From: Acidovorax sp. Leaf78
GTDB lineage: Bacteria; Pseudomonadota; Gammaproteobacteria; Burkholderiales; Burkholderiaceae_C
DNA: 64,000 nt
Assembly (NCBI RefSeq): GCF_001422735.1
Contig: NZ_LMLZ01000023.1
Span: forward strand, 52,723-116,722
Direction: 5' to 3'
How positions within the stretch are numbered: the stretch's first letter is position 1; each line of letters starts with the position of its first letter. The notes beneath the pieces were generated by a model that was given only the letters and a program-made list of their open reading frames with translations, had not been told where the DNA came from and did no database searches. Position numbers and translations under genes: made by a program. Below, piece by piece: positions 1 to 7,922 of this stretch.

Positions 1-197
1 TACGGCCGAAGCATGGGCTCATCGTCGTGGCAATCGTGGACGGCGAGTGCACGGTGAAGTACCTCTACCAACGCGCAGGCCGCATCAAGCTGCGCGCGGC
101 CAATCCCACGTATCCGGACATCATCCCTCGCGACAGCCAGACGATTGACGTGTGGGGCGTCGTGCGCGGGTGCGTGAAGATTTTCCCGACCTCCTGA
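1..197 (+). CDS. umuD: UmuD, SOS polymerase V accessory protease, C-terminal part
   Basis: This is the last 64 codons of a gene that begins outside the window, read in frame from base 3. The visible part matches the S24 (LexA/UmuD) peptidase fold: a GLIVVAIVDGE strand followed by TVKYLY, where the lysine is the expected member of the Ser-Lys dyad, then the NPTYPDI and VWGVV segments typical of UmuD. The catalytic serine lies upstream and cannot be checked. UmuD is cleaved under RecA stimulation to UmuD', which joins UmuC to form translesion polymerase V. It ends 25 bases before umuC and is surely co-transcribed with it. Any LexA box would be outside the window. Confidence 0.85.
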   Translation, partial: RPKHGLIVVAIVDGECTVKYLYQRAGRIKLRAANPTYPDIIPRDSQTIDVWGVVRGCVKIFPTS

Positions 198-222
198 CCG
201 GAACGCCTGCGCGTGAATCTCT

Positions 223-1524
223 ATGTACGCCCTGGTCGATGGGAACAACTTCTATGTGAGCTGTGAGCGCGTGTTCCGGCCCAGCCTGCAGGGCCGGCCA
301 GTGGTGGTGCTGAGCAACAACGATGGCTGCGCCATTGCTCGCTCCAACGAGGCCAAAGCGCTGGGAATCAAAATGGGCGCGCCGTGGTTCCAGATCCAGC
401 ACATGGAAGAAACCCACGGGGTGGTGGCCCTGAGCGCGAACTTCACACTGTACGGGGACATGAGCAACCGCATGATGAGCCTGGCCGCCGGCCTGGGGCC
501 CACGCAGGAGATTTACTCCATCGACGAGAGCTTTGTCGGGCTGCATGGCATGCGCGGCGACCTCACGAAGCGCAGCCGGGCAATCCGGGAGCGCATCGAC
601 CGCTGGGTGGGCATCCCCTGCGGAGTAGGCATTGCGCCCACGATGACGCTGGCCAAGCTGGCGAACCACATCGCGAAGACGGCAGAGCGCAAGCCCGGCA
701 GCTACCCCAGCGAACTGGCCCAAGTCTGCAACCTGACCGCCCTGCCCGCTCAGGATTTCGAGGACGTCCTGGCGGCGACGCTGGTGGAAGAAGTGTGGGG
801 CGTAGGCCGCAAGATCGGCGCGCAGCTGCACGAGGGCGGCATTCACACAGTGCTGGACCTTGTGCGCATGGACCCGGCCACCGTGCGCCGGCGCTGGAGC
901 GTCGTACTGGAGCGCACAGTGCGGGAGCTGCAAGGCATGCAGTGCATGCAGCTGGACGATGCGCCGGACCCCAAGAAAGAAATTGCATGCACTCGATCAT
1001 TCGGCAGCACCGTGACGGATCTTCCCCCGCTGGTCGAGGCCGTGAGTGAGTTTGCAAGCCGGGCCGCGGAGAAGCTGCGCAAGCAGGACAGCCTGGCAAG
1101 CCAGTTGCTCGTTTTCTGCCACACATCGCCGTTTCGCGACGGGCCGCGGTTCAACAAGTCGGTTGTGGTGCCGCTGCGCAGGCCCACGGCAGACACGGGG
1201 AAACTTGTATGGGCCGCGGCCGCCGGGATGCGGCGCATGTACGAGCCAGGCTTTCGGATGGCAAAGGCTGGGGTGATGCTGCTGGACCTTGTCCCGTGCA
1301 GCCTGGTGCAACGCGAGCTGGACCTGGAAGACGAGGACGACCGCGACCGCAGCAAGCTCATGAAGGCTATCGACTCGCTGAACAACCGTTACGGTAAGGG
1401 GACAGTGCACTCAGCAGCGACGGGTGGAAGCGTCAACGCCACGAAGGACTGGGGGATGAGGCAGGAAAGGCGCACACCGCAATACACCACATGTTGGGAA
1501 GATGTGCCAATAGCGCGGGCTTAG
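223..1524 (+). CDS. umuC: UmuC, Y-family translesion DNA polymerase V catalytic subunit
   Basis: 433 residues, close to the usual UmuC length. The Y-family polymerase domain opens with MYALVDGNNFYVSCE (catalytic Asp6, steric-gate Tyr11) and has the second acidic motif SIDESF at Asp101-Glu102. The helix-hairpin-helix and little-finger regions follow, and the C-terminal WGMRQERRTPQYTT stretch is the UmuC-specific tail (DUF4113-like). The gene follows umuD after 25 bases and would form the error-prone SOS polymerase. It lies at the probable left end of the prophage, so it may be phage-borne mutagenesis cargo. No frameshift or missing catalytic residue is visible. Confidence 0.93.
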   Translation: MYALVDGNNFYVSCERVFRPSLQGRPVVVLSNNDGCAIARSNEAKALGIKMGAPWFQIQHMEETHGVVALSANFTLYGDMSNRMMSLAAGLGPTQEIYSIDESFVGLHGMRGDLTKRSRAIRERIDRWVGIPCGVGIAPTMTLAKLANHIAKTAERKPGSYPSELAQVCNLTALPAQDFEDVLAATLVEEVWGVGRKIGAQLHEGGIHTVLDLVRMDPATVRRRWSVVLERTVRELQGMQCMQLDDAPDPKKEIACTRSFGSTVTDLPPLVEAVSEFASRAAEKLRKQDSLASQLLVFCHTSPFRDGPRFNKSVVVPLRRPTADTGKLVWAAAAGMRRMYEPGFRMAKAGVMLLDLVPCSLVQRELDLEDEDDRDRSKLMKAIDSLNNRYGKGTVHSAATGGSVNATKDWGMRQERRTPQYTTCWEDVPIARA

Positions 1525-1542
1525 CACTCAGCTGCAGGGGTC

Positions 1543-1770
1543 TCACTCGGCGATTTGGACCTGCCGAAGAGCCTCCTCTCCACAGGTAAAACAGGTCACT
1601 CGCATCAAACCGGTGACCGACTTGGGCATCCACAGGAAATGGTAGGGCGCACGCCCATCCGCGTAGCCAAGCACGATCTCATTTGCCCCGCATTTGAGGC
1701 ATTCCAAGAAGAGGTCCGGCCCGGTGGACGTGCCTGAGACATGTGCTGCCACAAGGGGGTTTGCATCCAT
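1543..1770 (-). CDS. Small zinc-ribbon-like hypothetical protein
   Basis: A 75-residue protein I cannot assign. It has two CxxCG knuckles (CLKCG near residue 24 and CFTCG near residue 60) spaced as in a small zinc ribbon, suggesting a structural metal site. It is convergent with umuC, with only about 18 bases between the two stops, and divergent from the gene starting at 1880. The ribosome-binding site is weak. The Cys pairs argue it is real; the function is unknown. Confidence 0.5.
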   Translation of the reverse strand: MDANPLVAAHVSGTSTGPDLFLECLKCGANEIVLGYADGRAPYHFLWMPKSVTGLMRVTCFTCGEEALRQVQIAE

Positions 1771-1879
1771 GAATTCACTCTACAGAAAAGCGTTGCAACA
1801 AAAAATCCTGTTTAGAAAGGAAATGCAACATTAAAACTGTCTGACAAAGAGGCATTTATGCAGGTGTAACAGTATTGTT

Positions 1880-2347
1880 ATGCAACACAACCTTCAACCC
1901 TTCGTCAACAGAGACCCTGTGTTCCAGCCGCTCGACTTGTCCGCGAAGTGGACTACTGGGGTCATTTCAAAAGTGCGCTCCGTCCGAGTGGCGGCGCTTT
2001 CCGGAACTCACGTGTATCAGGATGGTGACTACGTCCTGCCCCAAGCCATCGGCGTTTTGGAGTTGATGGGACATAGAGAAGGAGCAGTACGAACCGAACT
2101 GCTGATTGGCTTTTCGATCGCTGAGCATTTACCCCCACCTATGTTCTATCTGGACGACGCGCGGGCCCTCGGCACGATGTCATTGCCGGCTACATTCCTC
2201 GGTGCGTTTTTGCAGGTCGCTCAGCTCCCCAGCGCTCATTTCAGGATCAGCAGCAACGGTGAGTTGAACGCGCTGGCTTCCGATCCGGCGATGTTCCAAC
2301 AGATCGGGGATCAATTTCGCTCGGTGTCGCAGGTACTGGAAGGATGA
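1880..2347 (+). CDS. Hypothetical protein
   Basis: 155 residues with no family I recognise. The composition is that of a soluble mixed alpha/beta protein with no signal peptide or membrane segment. The proposed ATG lies immediately after an imperfect 14-base palindrome (1867-1880), so transcript or protein binding there could control translation. No good ribosome-binding site precedes this ATG, so a later start is possible. The local base composition is less GC-rich than umuC or the structural genes, consistent with prophage cargo. A terminator follows at 2441-2466. Confidence 0.55.
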   Translation: MQHNLQPFVNRDPVFQPLDLSAKWTTGVISKVRSVRVAALSGTHVYQDGDYVLPQAIGVLELMGHREGAVRTELLIGFSIAEHLPPPMFYLDDARALGTMSLPATFLGAFLQVAQLPSAHFRISSNGELNALASDPAMFQQIGDQFRSVSQVLEG

Positions 2348-2440
2348 CTCCGCCCGACGCTTGCGTGGCAGATGCTAAATTCTTTATCATTAAGGTGCCG
2401 CCCGCCCCGGGCGGCCCCCCTTCTTGCAATTGCCAGTTGA

Positions 2441-2466
2441 AGCCCGCCACAAGCGGGCTCTTTTTT
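2441..2466 (+). terminator. Intrinsic terminator
   Basis: A perfect seven-base-pair stem (AGCCCGC / GCGGGCT, loop CACAA) is followed by C and six T. It would end transcription from the gene at 1880-2347. Confidence 0.85.
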
Positions 2467-2494
2467 GACTATCGAGCTAATCTGCAGCGCAAAG

Positions 2495-2755
2495 ATGCCG
2501 CACCTAATCACCGTACTCGTCGCAGCAATTCATTCAGAGGCCACTGCTGGTCGTTCTTCGCCCAAGCGCATAGAACTGGGGCCGACCGAGTTCCAGGAAT
2601 TTCAGGCCGCATACCGCATGGCGCTTGCTGCGGTACTGCACGACGTAGGAGACGTTCACCCTACATCGTTGCTTGAGGTGCCAATAGTGCAGATGTCAGA
2701 GCCAGGCGCTGCGCTAGTCCGCACGGACGGTCGGCGTGGTACGTTGGTACTCTAA
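2495..2755 (+). CDS. Small hypothetical protein
   Basis: 86 residues beginning at the ATG of MPHLITVL. An in-frame TTG at 2465 is rejected because it lies inside the upstream terminator's T-tract. The middle part (residues about 27-50) is predicted amphipathic helix. I recognise no family. The next small gene follows after 23 bases, so the two may be co-transcribed in the cargo zone left of the packaging genes. Confidence 0.4.
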   Translation: MPHLITVLVAAIHSEATAGRSSPKRIELGPTEFQEFQAAYRMALAAVLHDVGDVHPTSLLEVPIVQMSEPGAALVRTDGRRGTLVL

Positions 2756-2778
2756 TTTGATTGCATTGGAGAACAGCT

Positions 2779-2991
2779 GTGCCACAAGACTTCCTAAAAG
2801 AACTCGTCAATCTGCCACTTCCGCAGACTTTCCACGATGAAGCGTCAATCGACAAAGTTCGGGTACTCGTTGCAGCTGAGCTAGTCGAGGCAAGTCTGCC
2901 GCCGCCAGGTGACTCGGGGTCAGCCACCGTCACCTACATCACACCAGTGGGCAGAGCAACCGCAGCAGGGCCTCGACGCCCCCAGCGGTGA
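2779..2991 (+). CDS. Small hypothetical protein, GTG start
   Basis: 70 residues starting at GTG 2779, chosen because TGGAGA lies about seven bases upstream, whereas the in-frame ATG at 2761 has none. The sequence VLVAAELVEASLPPP followed by VTYITPVGRA has the helix-then-wing pattern seen in many small phage-encoded winged-helix-like proteins. I suspect a DNA-binding or regulatory role but cannot name a family. It is the last rightward gene before the structured non-coding region. Confidence 0.45.
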   Translation: MPQDFLKELVNLPLPQTFHDEASIDKVRVLVAAELVEASLPPPGDSGSATVTYITPVGRATAAGPRRPQR

Positions 2992-3411
2992 AAGCGTAGT
3001 TCCCACCGCAATACGGTGAGCGTGCCCGCAGCCGGCCAACAAAGCGCATCGAAATCCCGTCAAATCCCGTCATGTCGGGCAACCTGCAAAACGGCCACGA
3101 GCCCGCACCAGGCCTTACGCTGGCTAGGGTCGGCAGGGTCAGCAAAAACGGCCTATCAAGAGGGTAGGCGCGGCGGGGTCTCGACTGCGCGCCAGCGGGC
3201 CTGACGGGGGTTCGGCGGTCAATCGGTCGTCTGTGGGGAGTGAGAGGTGCGAGCGGCCAGAGGGGTGGCTCCCTCAGAGCTAGGCTCGCTCTGAGCCAAC
3301 GCGCAACGGTGTGCCGCCTCACGCTCGCGGAGCGTGGCCAAGCTGTAGGGAAAAGGAGAACCACTCAGGGCCCAGGCCTAGCTGGTCAAGGCAAAGCTTG
3401 AGTGTCGATGG
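2992..3411. other. Structured non-coding region, possible cos/packaging region
   Basis: About 420 bases with no convincing gene. Open frames exist on both strands but have arginine/proline-rich shadow composition. It contains a tandem AAATCCCGTC duplication near 3053-3070, a perfect eight-base-pair hairpin at 3273-3295 (CTCAGAGC / GCTCTGAG) and a perfect seven-base-pair hairpin at 3320-3336 (CACGCTC / GAGCGTG), neither followed by T-runs. In P2 the cos site lies just beyond the end of Q, so this region or 3760-3980 is where cos would be expected. I cannot identify the nick sites. Confidence 0.4.
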
Positions 3412-3759
3412 CTACGCGGGCTTGTACATCGTCTTCCACGTTTCTGGAAGCAATCGATACGTCCACTCGCTAGTGCCGTGAATGTGGGCGTCCGTGACAG
3501 TTGTATTCAGGCTGGACGCCAAGTGCCCGTCGATCGCAGCCTTGACGACGGTTTTGCCGATTTTGTTGAGTTCCGGCGATGACGCCAGCGTGGCGGCAAC
3601 TCCAATTAGAACTGCGGTGAGTCCGTCGAGCTGACAGCCGCGTTTTTTGAAAGCTTCCTGCGTCTGCAAGAGGGCATCGGTCAAGGTTGCGAGCGATTCT
3701 TCCAACTGCGCAACTCGCGCCTGTAGCTGTGCCATTTCTGAGATGTCGCCTGTGGCCAT
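3412..3759 (-). CDS. Hypothetical protein with N-terminal coiled coil
   Basis: 115 residues starting at MATGDISEMAQ, chosen over an upstream ATG because AGGGGC lies about eight bases before it. Residues about 8-40 form a heptad-like coiled coil (AQLQARVAQLEESLATL). The centre is a small hydrophobic helix and the end is Trp/Tyr-rich. The gene lies beyond the end of Q on the same strand but 223 bases away. It is unidentified; the layout recalls small prophage accessory proteins found next to packaging genes. Confidence 0.6.
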   Translation of the reverse strand: MATGDISEMAQLQARVAQLEESLATLTDALLQTQEAFKKRGCQLDGLTAVLIGVAATLASSPELNKIGKTVVKAAIDGHLASSLNTTVTDAHIHGTSEWTYRLLPETWKTMYKPA

Positions 3760-3970
3760 TTGTGCCCCTGCTGTGTTTGTACAGGGCAAATCGTCTCAGA
3801 TGTCCGGTGCTCGGCCCGTAGGCGTTGCCCCCGTCATCGTGCAATTCAGCGAGAGGATCAAGCATCTGCCTTTGCGCCATCACGGGGGAGCATCTCCCCT
3901 GCGTTACCGCATGCTTCACATTGGCCCGATCTTGTCGGCAGGACCAACCGCAACGCATTGCGGGGTAATC

Positions 3971-3994
3971 GCAGGCAGCTATCTATTTGGTAGC
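3971..3994. repeat. Partial copy of dispersed palindromic repeat at the portal gene end
   Basis: GGCAGCTATCTATTTGGTAG matches the right-hand module of the repeat at 60447-60497 (AGCTATCTATTTGATAGC). Its reverse complement supplies the stop codon of the portal gene, so the element has landed at, or created, the gene's 3' end. Confidence 0.5.
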
Positions 3995-5029
3995 ATCACC
4001 CTCACCGTCTCCCACGGTGTAGGGCTCGAAACGCACGACTTCCTCACCCAGCCACGCATTCAGCTCACTGAAACGCGCCTGCAACGGCACGATCTCATTG
4101 CGGGCAAAGACTTCGGCGGCCGGCCGCACGGCACCGAAGCCGCCGGTATTGCTGGGCACCACGCCCATGAGCTGGGGCGGGATGCGGTGGGCCGCCAGCA
4201 GGTCGTCGCGGCTCACGTTCTTGATGTTGAAAAACTCGTCCTTCGCGGCCACCTCGGACAGGGGGATCACCTGGATGCCGTCCTTCTTGCCGTTGGGCGC
4301 GTGCATGAACAGGTTCTTGAAGTTGCCCGGCCCCTTGCTCTTTTTCAGGGCATCGCGCAGCGCGTCGACGTCGCCCTGCTGCTGGGCCGCATCAGACAGG
4401 TACAGGATGAAGCCGGCGTGCGAGCCGTTGTTGTAGTACTTGCGCCGGAACAGGGTGGCCGACTCGTTGAGCCAGGCCGACTGGAGCGCGGCCAGGTACT
4501 CGGGCAGGCCGTACACCTCCTGATTCACATCCGGCTCCATCAGGTGGAACACCGCCCCGCGCTTGAATTCGTGTTCAGTCCTGTAGCCCTGCACAAAGAA
4601 ATAGTTATCCAGCTCCGAGCCGCGCCGCATGTACTTGGCCAGCGTGTGGCGCAGCGGCAGCGAGCCACCCAACCGGTTGCGCGGGCGCTCAAGGTAGGCG
4701 TTGCCGAAGGTGAGAAAGTCCAGCGCGTACTTGCTGAACGTCGCGCGGTCCAGCAGCTTGTGCGGCTTGAACGTGCTGGCCAGCACGTTGCGTTTCACGT
4801 AGAGCGCGCTCGCGTGGTGCGGGCTCGCGCGGAACGACTTGGCCAGGCCGTCCCAGCTCAGGGGCGGTTCGTACCACTTCCCATTGATCCAGCTCTCCAC
4901 GTAGTCCAGCATCTCCCCCTGCATGACGGGCGCGGGCTCGCCGAACGTGAAGGCCTCGATCTGTGAGCGCTCGCCCGTGGCTGGCGTGGTGGTGGCGGCC
5001 GTGTCGGCCTGGCTGGTGCCAGCTGTCAT
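3983..5029 (-). CDS. Q: Phage portal protein (P2 gpQ-like)
   Basis: 348 residues, the usual size for P2-type portal proteins. It forms the dodecameric ring at the capsid vertex through which DNA enters and leaves, and it nucleates procapsid assembly with the scaffold. Conserved features include the hydrophobic YALDFLTFGNAYLERPRN region, the NSxTGGFGAVRPAAEVFARNE-like segment near the C-terminus and a PYTVGDGE tail. The start is the ATG that overlaps the terminase stop by one base (TGATG); the longer frame upstream lies inside the terminase gene. The last codons and the stop lie within a dispersed palindromic repeat. Confidence 0.93.
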   Translation of the reverse strand: MTAGTSQADTAATTTPATGERSQIEAFTFGEPAPVMQGEMLDYVESWINGKWYEPPLSWDGLAKSFRASPHHASALYVKRNVLASTFKPHKLLDRATFSKYALDFLTFGNAYLERPRNRLGGSLPLRHTLAKYMRRGSELDNYFFVQGYRTEHEFKRGAVFHLMEPDVNQEVYGLPEYLAALQSAWLNESATLFRRKYYNNGSHAGFILYLSDAAQQQGDVDALRDALKKSKGPGNFKNLFMHAPNGKKDGIQVIPLSEVAAKDEFFNIKNVSRDDLLAAHRIPPQLMGVVPSNTGGFGAVRPAAEVFARNEIVPLQARFSELNAWLGEEVVRFEPYTVGDGEGDATK

Positions 5030-6828
5030 CAGAAAATCTCCATGAGTGATTGGTTGGCGCTGGAGCTGCCTTCCAGCGGCTCGTTGTCGAGGGCGTGCAT
5101 GCAGGCCCATGCCAGATCCGCGTGCCCGGTTTGTTCGGTGCGGCCGGCGGTGTAAGTGGCCTGACTACCGCTGGGGGTTAAGGTGCGTTTGATCGACATG
5201 AAGGCCTGCGCCAGGTCAATGCCCACGGCGCCGTTGTCGAACTCGAGTCGGCCTTTGCTGATGATGCTTTTGGCCTTGAGCACCAGCATGGTTTTGACTT
5301 CCACCGAATAGTTGATGGCCTTGGCCGCCGGGTAGAACTTGCTGACCAGCTCGTACACGCCGCGGCCCATGCCGGTGGTGTCGATGCCGATGTGCGCGAC
5401 GTTGTAGCGCTCCGTGATTTTCTTGATGGCATCGGCCTGCGCCTCGAAATCCAGACCGCGGAACTGCAGCGTTTCGAGCACGCGGAATTTGCCGCCGGGC
5501 GCAGCGGGCGGGGCCAGCACCACCAGCCCGGCCGAGTCGCCAGTGCGCGAAGGGTCGTAGCCCACCCACACCGGCCGGTAGCCAAAGGGCCGCAGCGTCA
5601 GCTGGTGCACGTCGGTCCACTCCACCCAGCTGTCAACCATGCAGGCCTGCAGCTCAGACAGCGGGAAGATGCTGAACGTGTCGTCCATGAATCCGCACAT
5701 CAGCAGGTTGGCGAATTCCTCGGGGCTGTACTCGTGGCGCAGTTCTTCGATATCGAACAGGTTGCACCCGCCGTGCATGGCATCCAAGATCGTGACGATC
5801 TGGCGCCAAATCTTGTCCTCACCAGTGAAGCCGCCGGCCAGGTGCGTGTGCGACAGATCCAGCTTGATGCGGTCGGACTTCGCGCGCTTCCTGTTATAGC
5901 GGTCACCGCTCCACAGTGCATAGGCCGGGTGCTGGATGCTGGAAGGCGTGGAGAAGTAGGTCTTGCGCCAATGCTTGTGCATGGCCATGCCCGACGCCAC
6001 CTTGTTCAGCTCGTCAAACTTGCGCGTCCAAAAGCACTCGTCAAAGTAAAAATTGCCGTGGTAGCCCTGTGCCGTCAGCGCATTGGTCCCGAGGAAATAC
6101 AGCGTGGCGCCATTGCTCAAAACGATGGGATCGCCCGACAGCTCCACCCCGCAGGCCTCTTTGGCAAAGGCAATGATGTACTGCTTGAAGATGTGCGCCT
6201 GGGCCTTGGATGCCGACAAGAAAATCTGATTGCGCCCGGTCTCCAGCGCATCGGCCAGCGCCTCGCGGGCGAAGTACCACGTAGCGCCGATCTGCCGCGA
6301 CTTCAAGATGAAGCGCGTGCGCTGATCGTGCGCGGCGCGCCAAGCCTTCTGATACCCGAACAGGGAGCCCGCGAAACAGTCCAGCAGCTGCTGGTGCTCG
6401 TTCTCATCGAAGTGGTTGCGCTCGGGCTGCTTCTTGGGCTTGTCGTTGCGCCGCTTGATGTTGGGATTGAGGTCCGCTTCCTTGCCGGTTTTCTCGTACT
6501 TGTGCACGCGGGCCAGGCGCTCGATCTGGCGGCCGAGTAGGTCAATTTCCTTAAAGTCGCCGCCGGTCTTGTTGTCCTTCATGACCAGCTGCGCCATGCG
6601 GGTTTCAATCACCGCTTCGACCCGCTCCACGGGTTGCGCCTTGTCCCACTGTTCGGCATCCTTCCACCCCTGCACGGTGGAGCGCGGTTCCTCGATATAC
6701 GCCGCAATGGTCGTGATCGCCCACCCCTGCCAGAACAGGTGCCGCGCCGCGCGGCGCTTATCGGCCGCCAGGCCGGGACCGGGCAGTGTGGAGAAGGGCA
6801 AGGCTTTGGCGATGGCGTCAGCAGGCAT
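5029..6828 (-). CDS. P: Terminase large subunit, ATPase (P2 gpP-like)
   Basis: 599 residues from the start at MPADAIAKA, close to the P2 gpP length; the frame is open further upstream but those codons show no conservation I recognise. An N-terminal helix-turn-helix-like segment (about residues 25-60) precedes the ATPase. The Walker A variant KSRQIGAT is at about 176-183 and Walker B YFDE at 261-264. The C-terminal RNase H-like nuclease begins at VGYDPSRTGDS with its metal-binding Asp. It packages DNA with gpM and the portal. It is translationally coupled to Q and divergent from O, with an Ogr-like palindrome between. Confidence 0.93.
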   Translation of the reverse strand: MPADAIAKALPFSTLPGPGLAADKRRAARHLFWQGWAITTIAAYIEEPRSTVQGWKDAEQWDKAQPVERVEAVIETRMAQLVMKDNKTGGDFKEIDLLGRQIERLARVHKYEKTGKEADLNPNIKRRNDKPKKQPERNHFDENEHQQLLDCFAGSLFGYQKAWRAAHDQRTRFILKSRQIGATWYFAREALADALETGRNQIFLSASKAQAHIFKQYIIAFAKEACGVELSGDPIVLSNGATLYFLGTNALTAQGYHGNFYFDECFWTRKFDELNKVASGMAMHKHWRKTYFSTPSSIQHPAYALWSGDRYNRKRAKSDRIKLDLSHTHLAGGFTGEDKIWRQIVTILDAMHGGCNLFDIEELRHEYSPEEFANLLMCGFMDDTFSIFPLSELQACMVDSWVEWTDVHQLTLRPFGYRPVWVGYDPSRTGDSAGLVVLAPPAAPGGKFRVLETLQFRGLDFEAQADAIKKITERYNVAHIGIDTTGMGRGVYELVSKFYPAAKAINYSVEVKTMLVLKAKSIISKGRLEFDNGAVGIDLAQAFMSIKRTLTPSGSQATYTAGRTEQTGHADLAWACMHALDNEPLEGSSSANQSLMEIF

Positions 6829-6884
6829 GGCACCGAGTTTGGGCCGCCCACCTGTGAAAAAGCACACGCTCCCCTGCCCTACTG

Positions 6885-6907
6885 CATGTGCCTGAACGCT
6901 GCACATG
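6885..6907. promoter_or_regulatory. Ogr-type late activator site between P and O
   Basis: CATGTGC and GCACATG form a perfect seven-base inverted repeat around nine bases, containing TGT-N13-ACA. P2 Ogr binds dyads of TGT-N12-ACA type centred near -55 of late promoters. The site lies between divergent P and O at distances that suit both. Matching dyads occur before V and before FI. Confidence 0.6.
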
Positions 6908-6995
6908 CGGCATTGATTGATGGGTTCGCGCGACGGCGAGACGATGGCAACCACTGCAAACCATCGCACTCAACGCAACCGAGGAACCCACCACC

Positions 6996-7862
6996 ATGGC
7001 ATCCAAAACCACCGCGGCCAGCACTGACAAGCCGCTCAAATCGCGCTACTTCCGCGTGGCTACCGAAGGCGCCACAACTGACGGCCGCGCCATCACCCGC
7101 GACCAGATCAACCAGATGGCGAAAAACTTCGACCCGGCGAAGTACGGCGCCCGGGTGTGGGTGGAGCATATGCGCGGCCTGTACGCCGACAGCCCGTTCC
7201 GAGCGCACGGCGACGTGCTCGCAGTCGAGGCCCGCGACGTCGAAGACGGCAAGCGCGCGCTGTTCGCGCAAATCAAGCCGCTGCCCGAGCTGGTGGCCAT
7301 GAACAAGGCCGGCCAGAAGATCTACACCAGCATCGAGGTGCACCCCAAGTTCGCCGACTCGGGCGAGGCGTACCTCACGGGCCTGGGTGTGACCGACAGC
7401 CCTGCCAGCCTGGGCACCGAGGTGCTGACCTTCGCGGCGCAAAAGCCCGAAGCCAGCCCGTTCACCAAGCGCAAGAGCGAGGCCGGCGCGCTGTTCAGTG
7501 AAGCGGTGCACACCGAACTGGTTTTCGAAGAAGACGAGACGCCCGAGGCCGAGCCCAAGGCGTCCAAGTTCAGCACGATGCTGGACGGCCTGGTCAAACG
7601 CTTCACCGGCAAGGCCAATGACGACGACGCCCGCTTTGCCGAAGTGCTCAGGGGCTTTGAAGCCTTCGGCACCTACGCCGAAGCGCAGGAAAAGGCGCAC
7701 GACGACTTGAAGGCAGAACACGCAGCCCTGGCCAAGAACTTCACCGAGCTGTCGGGCAAGCACGACGCCCTGGTGAAGCGCCTGGAAGAAACCCCCGAGT
7801 CGGGCTTTACCGCACGCCCACCTGCAAGCGGCGGCGACGGCGCACCAAAGACCGACTGCTGA
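6996..7862 (+). CDS. O: Capsid scaffolding protein with serine protease domain (P2 gpO-like)
   Basis: 288 residues. P2 gpO is both the internal scaffold and the maturation protease that cleaves N, O and Q. The N-terminal protease domain has Asp29 (TTDG), His58 (VWVEHMRG) and Ser112 (YTSIEV), which align with the Asp-His-Ser triad described for P2 gpO; this alignment is my own. The C-terminal scaffold part (about 195-270) is helical and charged, with AEAQEKAHDDLKAEHAALA coiled-coil character. The ATG is preceded by GAGGAAC. O begins the rightward late operon O-N-M-L. Confidence 0.93.
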   Translation: MASKTTAASTDKPLKSRYFRVATEGATTDGRAITRDQINQMAKNFDPAKYGARVWVEHMRGLYADSPFRAHGDVLAVEARDVEDGKRALFAQIKPLPELVAMNKAGQKIYTSIEVHPKFADSGEAYLTGLGVTDSPASLGTEVLTFAAQKPEASPFTKRKSEAGALFSEAVHTELVFEEDETPEAEPKASKFSTMLDGLVKRFTGKANDDDARFAEVLRGFEAFGTYAEAQEKAHDDLKAEHAALAKNFTELSGKHDALVKRLEETPESGFTARPPASGGDGAPKTDC

Positions 7863-7922
7863 TCCCCAATCGCTCCCAAACCACCCCAATCAATCCCCAA
7901 TCCCTCACCCTGGAATACCGAC

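Noticed and set aside
2939-3364. 141-codon minus-strand frame in the non-coding region left of Q
   Set aside because: Arg/Pro/Leu-rich, no ribosome site, overlaps strong hairpins; treated as non-coding.
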